From: JBBAFM01 sp041655415
GTDB lineage: Bacteria; Bacillota; Clostridia; Peptostreptococcales; JAAYPU01
DNA: 14,735 bases
Direction: 5' to 3'
Assembly: GCA_964429195.1 (NCBI GenBank)
Contig: CAYSBC010000045.1
Span: forward strand, 1 to 14,735
How positions within the stretch are numbered: the stretch's first letter is position 1; each line of letters opens with the position of its first letter. The notes below the pieces were generated by a model. It worked only from the letters and a program-made list of their open reading frames with translations. It was not told the origin of the DNA and made no database searches. Position numbers and translations under genes: made by a program. Positions 13,651-14,735 of this stretch are shown here, one piece after another.

Positions 13651-14136
13651 ATGAAGGTTGACGACCAAATCAAATATGAGACAATAAAAGAATTTTTAAA
13701 TGATGTTGAAGGCAGTGGCGAACTTATTGAAATGTTGCATAAAACTCAAGATTTGTTTGGATATATTCCTAAAAGAGTCATTACTAAAATTGCTATGAAA
13801 TTTGATATGCCAATATCTACAATCTATGGTGTTATCACCTTTTATTCAAGATTTAGTTTAATTCCAAAGGGAAAATATTCTGTAAGTGTCTGTATGGGTA
13901 CTGCCTGCTACGTAAAAGGTGCAAATGATATCTTAGAAGCTTTTTCAAAAGAATTAGGCATAGGCGTAGGAGAAACCACAGAAGATCAGATCTTCTCCAT
14001 TATTGAAACAAGATGTGTAGGGCAATGTGCCTTGGCACCTGTAGTCAATATTAATGACGATGTATATCCATTTTTTAGACTTGAAGATGTTAAATCTTTA
14101 ATAAGTGAATTGAGAGCAGGTGGTAAGGATGAATAA
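13651..14136 (+). CDS. nuoE: NuoE-like [2Fe-2S] subunit (hydrogenase or dehydrogenase)
   Basis: The 161-residue protein is a thioredoxin-like [2Fe-2S] ferredoxin with the full NuoE cysteine set: C81-x4-C86 (VCMGTACYVKG) and C122-x3-C126 (RCVGQCALAP). The N-terminal helical region has the typical LLHxxQxxFGYIPxxV pattern. In anaerobes this subunit passes electrons with a NuoF-like flavoprotein in electron-bifurcating [FeFe]-hydrogenases or NAD(P)-linked formate dehydrogenases. An ATG at 13639 would add four residues (MEGK), but its own GGAGGGG is the ribosome-binding site for the ATG at 13651, which I choose. The next gene overlaps its end by 8 bases. Which complex it belongs to cannot be decided without the DNA to the right. 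Confidence 0.93.
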   Translation: MKVDDQIKYETIKEFLNDVEGSGELIEMLHKTQDLFGYIPKRVITKIAMKFDMPISTIYGVITFYSRFSLIPKGKYSVSVCMGTACYVKGANDILEAFSKELGIGVGETTEDQIFSIIETRCVGQCALAPVVNINDDVYPFFRLEDVKSLISELRAGGKDE

Positions 14137-14735
14137 TAATCATATGCTAGAAAAAATAAAAGAGAGTGCCTATCCCAAACTATTAGAAAGGTTATCTCAT
14201 GACGGTAAATACCTCATCAAAGATAATAACATTACATTAAGTGGTCCTTTCTATGAAAAGCAACACAGAATCGCACTTAAAAACTATGACATCATCAATC
14301 CTGAAAGTATAGAAGAATACGTTGCATTAGGCGGCTATTTTTCATTACAAAAGGTTCTGCTTGAATTAGATACTACGGAAGTGATTGATACGATTGTCAA
14401 TTCTAATCTTCGTGGAAGAGGTGGTGCAGGATTCCCTACCGGTAGGAAATGGAAAAGCGCTGCAGGTGTAGAATCCGATGTGAAGTATGTCATCTGTAAT
14501 GCTGATGAAGGAGATCCAGGGGCCTATATGGATAGATCCATACTTGAAGGAGATCCTCATTGTATTATTGAAGGGATGGTCATAGCCGGTAAATGTATAG
14601 GCGCGAACCATGGATATGTCTATGTCAGGGCTGAATATCCAAAAGCGGTTATCATGCTTAAAAAAGCTATTGAACAAGCGAAAGAACATAATTTGCTTGG
14701 AGAAAACATACTTGGCAGTGGTTTTGACTTTGATT
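14129..14735 (+). CDS. nuoF: NuoF-like NADH/FMN-binding subunit, N-terminal part
   Basis: The first 202 residues are present; the gene runs off the right edge. Residues 41-80 (KQHRIALKNYDIINPESIEEYVALGGY...) match the NuoF lead-in. GRGGAGFPTGRKW (96-108) and CNADEGDPGAYMDR (123-136) form the FMN/NADH-binding site. The first 40 residues contain no cysteine, so the extra N-terminal [2Fe-2S] domain found in many HydB and HndC proteins is missing. The ATG at 14129 overlaps the end of the NuoE-like gene (stop 14136) and follows GGTGG, indicating translational coupling; an ATG at 14144 is an alternative. NuoF oxidises or reduces NAD(H) through FMN and, in bifurcating complexes, couples this to ferredoxin. 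Confidence 0.93.
   Translation, partial: MNNNHMLEKIKESAYPKLLERLSHDGKYLIKDNNITLSGPFYEKQHRIALKNYDIINPESIEEYVALGGYFSLQKVLLELDTTEVIDTIVNSNLRGRGGAGFPTGRKWKSAAGVESDVKYVICNADEGDPGAYMDRSILEGDPHCIIEGMVIAGKCIGANHGYVYVRAEYPKAVIMLKKAIEQAKEHNLLGENILGSGFDFD

Overview
The window is AT-rich DNA with low-GC Firmicutes ribosome-binding sites. It carries endospore genes (spoIIAA-spoIIAB-sigF, spoVAC-spoVAD) and the start of a NuoE/NuoF-type [2Fe-2S]/flavin module of the kind anaerobes use in hydrogenases and formate dehydrogenases. Together these point to an anaerobic, spore-forming member of the Clostridia; I cannot name the genus. The sequence is a draft: two runs of exactly 100 N mark scaffold gaps.

Layout. 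Positions 1-7206 are all on the minus strand. Reading in the direction of transcription, they hold a small multidrug export-family membrane protein, RNase Y (rny), a NifS/IscS-type cysteine desulfurase with thiI (tRNA 4-thiouridine synthesis), the spoIIA operon (anti-anti-sigma, anti-sigma, sigma-F), and the first part of a spoVA operon (spoVAC, then spoVAD running off the left edge). The spoIIA-spoVA order matches Bacillus subtilis, but spoVAA and spoVAB are absent. A well-matched sigma-H promoter precedes spoIIAA, a strong terminator follows sigF, and a sigma-G-like promoter precedes spoVAC, so part of the sporulation sigma cascade can be read from the DNA.

Positions 7207-9867 look more accessory. 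A 410-base divergent intergenic region contains two adjacent 26-base repeats resembling an insertion-sequence end and a perfect 13-bp inverted repeat. It is followed by a secreted protein with a copper-amine-oxidase-N1-like domain (interrupted by an assembly gap) and a FabG-like dehydrogenase. A bidirectional terminator separates these from a convergent universal stress protein gene.

Positions 10500-14735 are on the plus strand: a three-LysM polysaccharide deacetylase without a signal peptide (probably a spore-envelope enzyme), a tiny 11-codon reading frame, a radical SAM protein of unknown substrate with a terminator, a second gap, and a NuoE-like/NuoF-like pair that continues past the right edge.

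The most notable points are these. RNase Y has an intact membrane-anchor reading frame but no ATG/GTG/TTG start, only a well-placed AUA. The first scaffold gap is bounded by a 14-bp duplication that collapses in frame. A compact double-hairpin element sits in the spoIIA leader. An expressed-looking micro-ORF and operator-like inverted repeat lie before the radical SAM gene. I found no convincing new multi-gene defence or mobile system.
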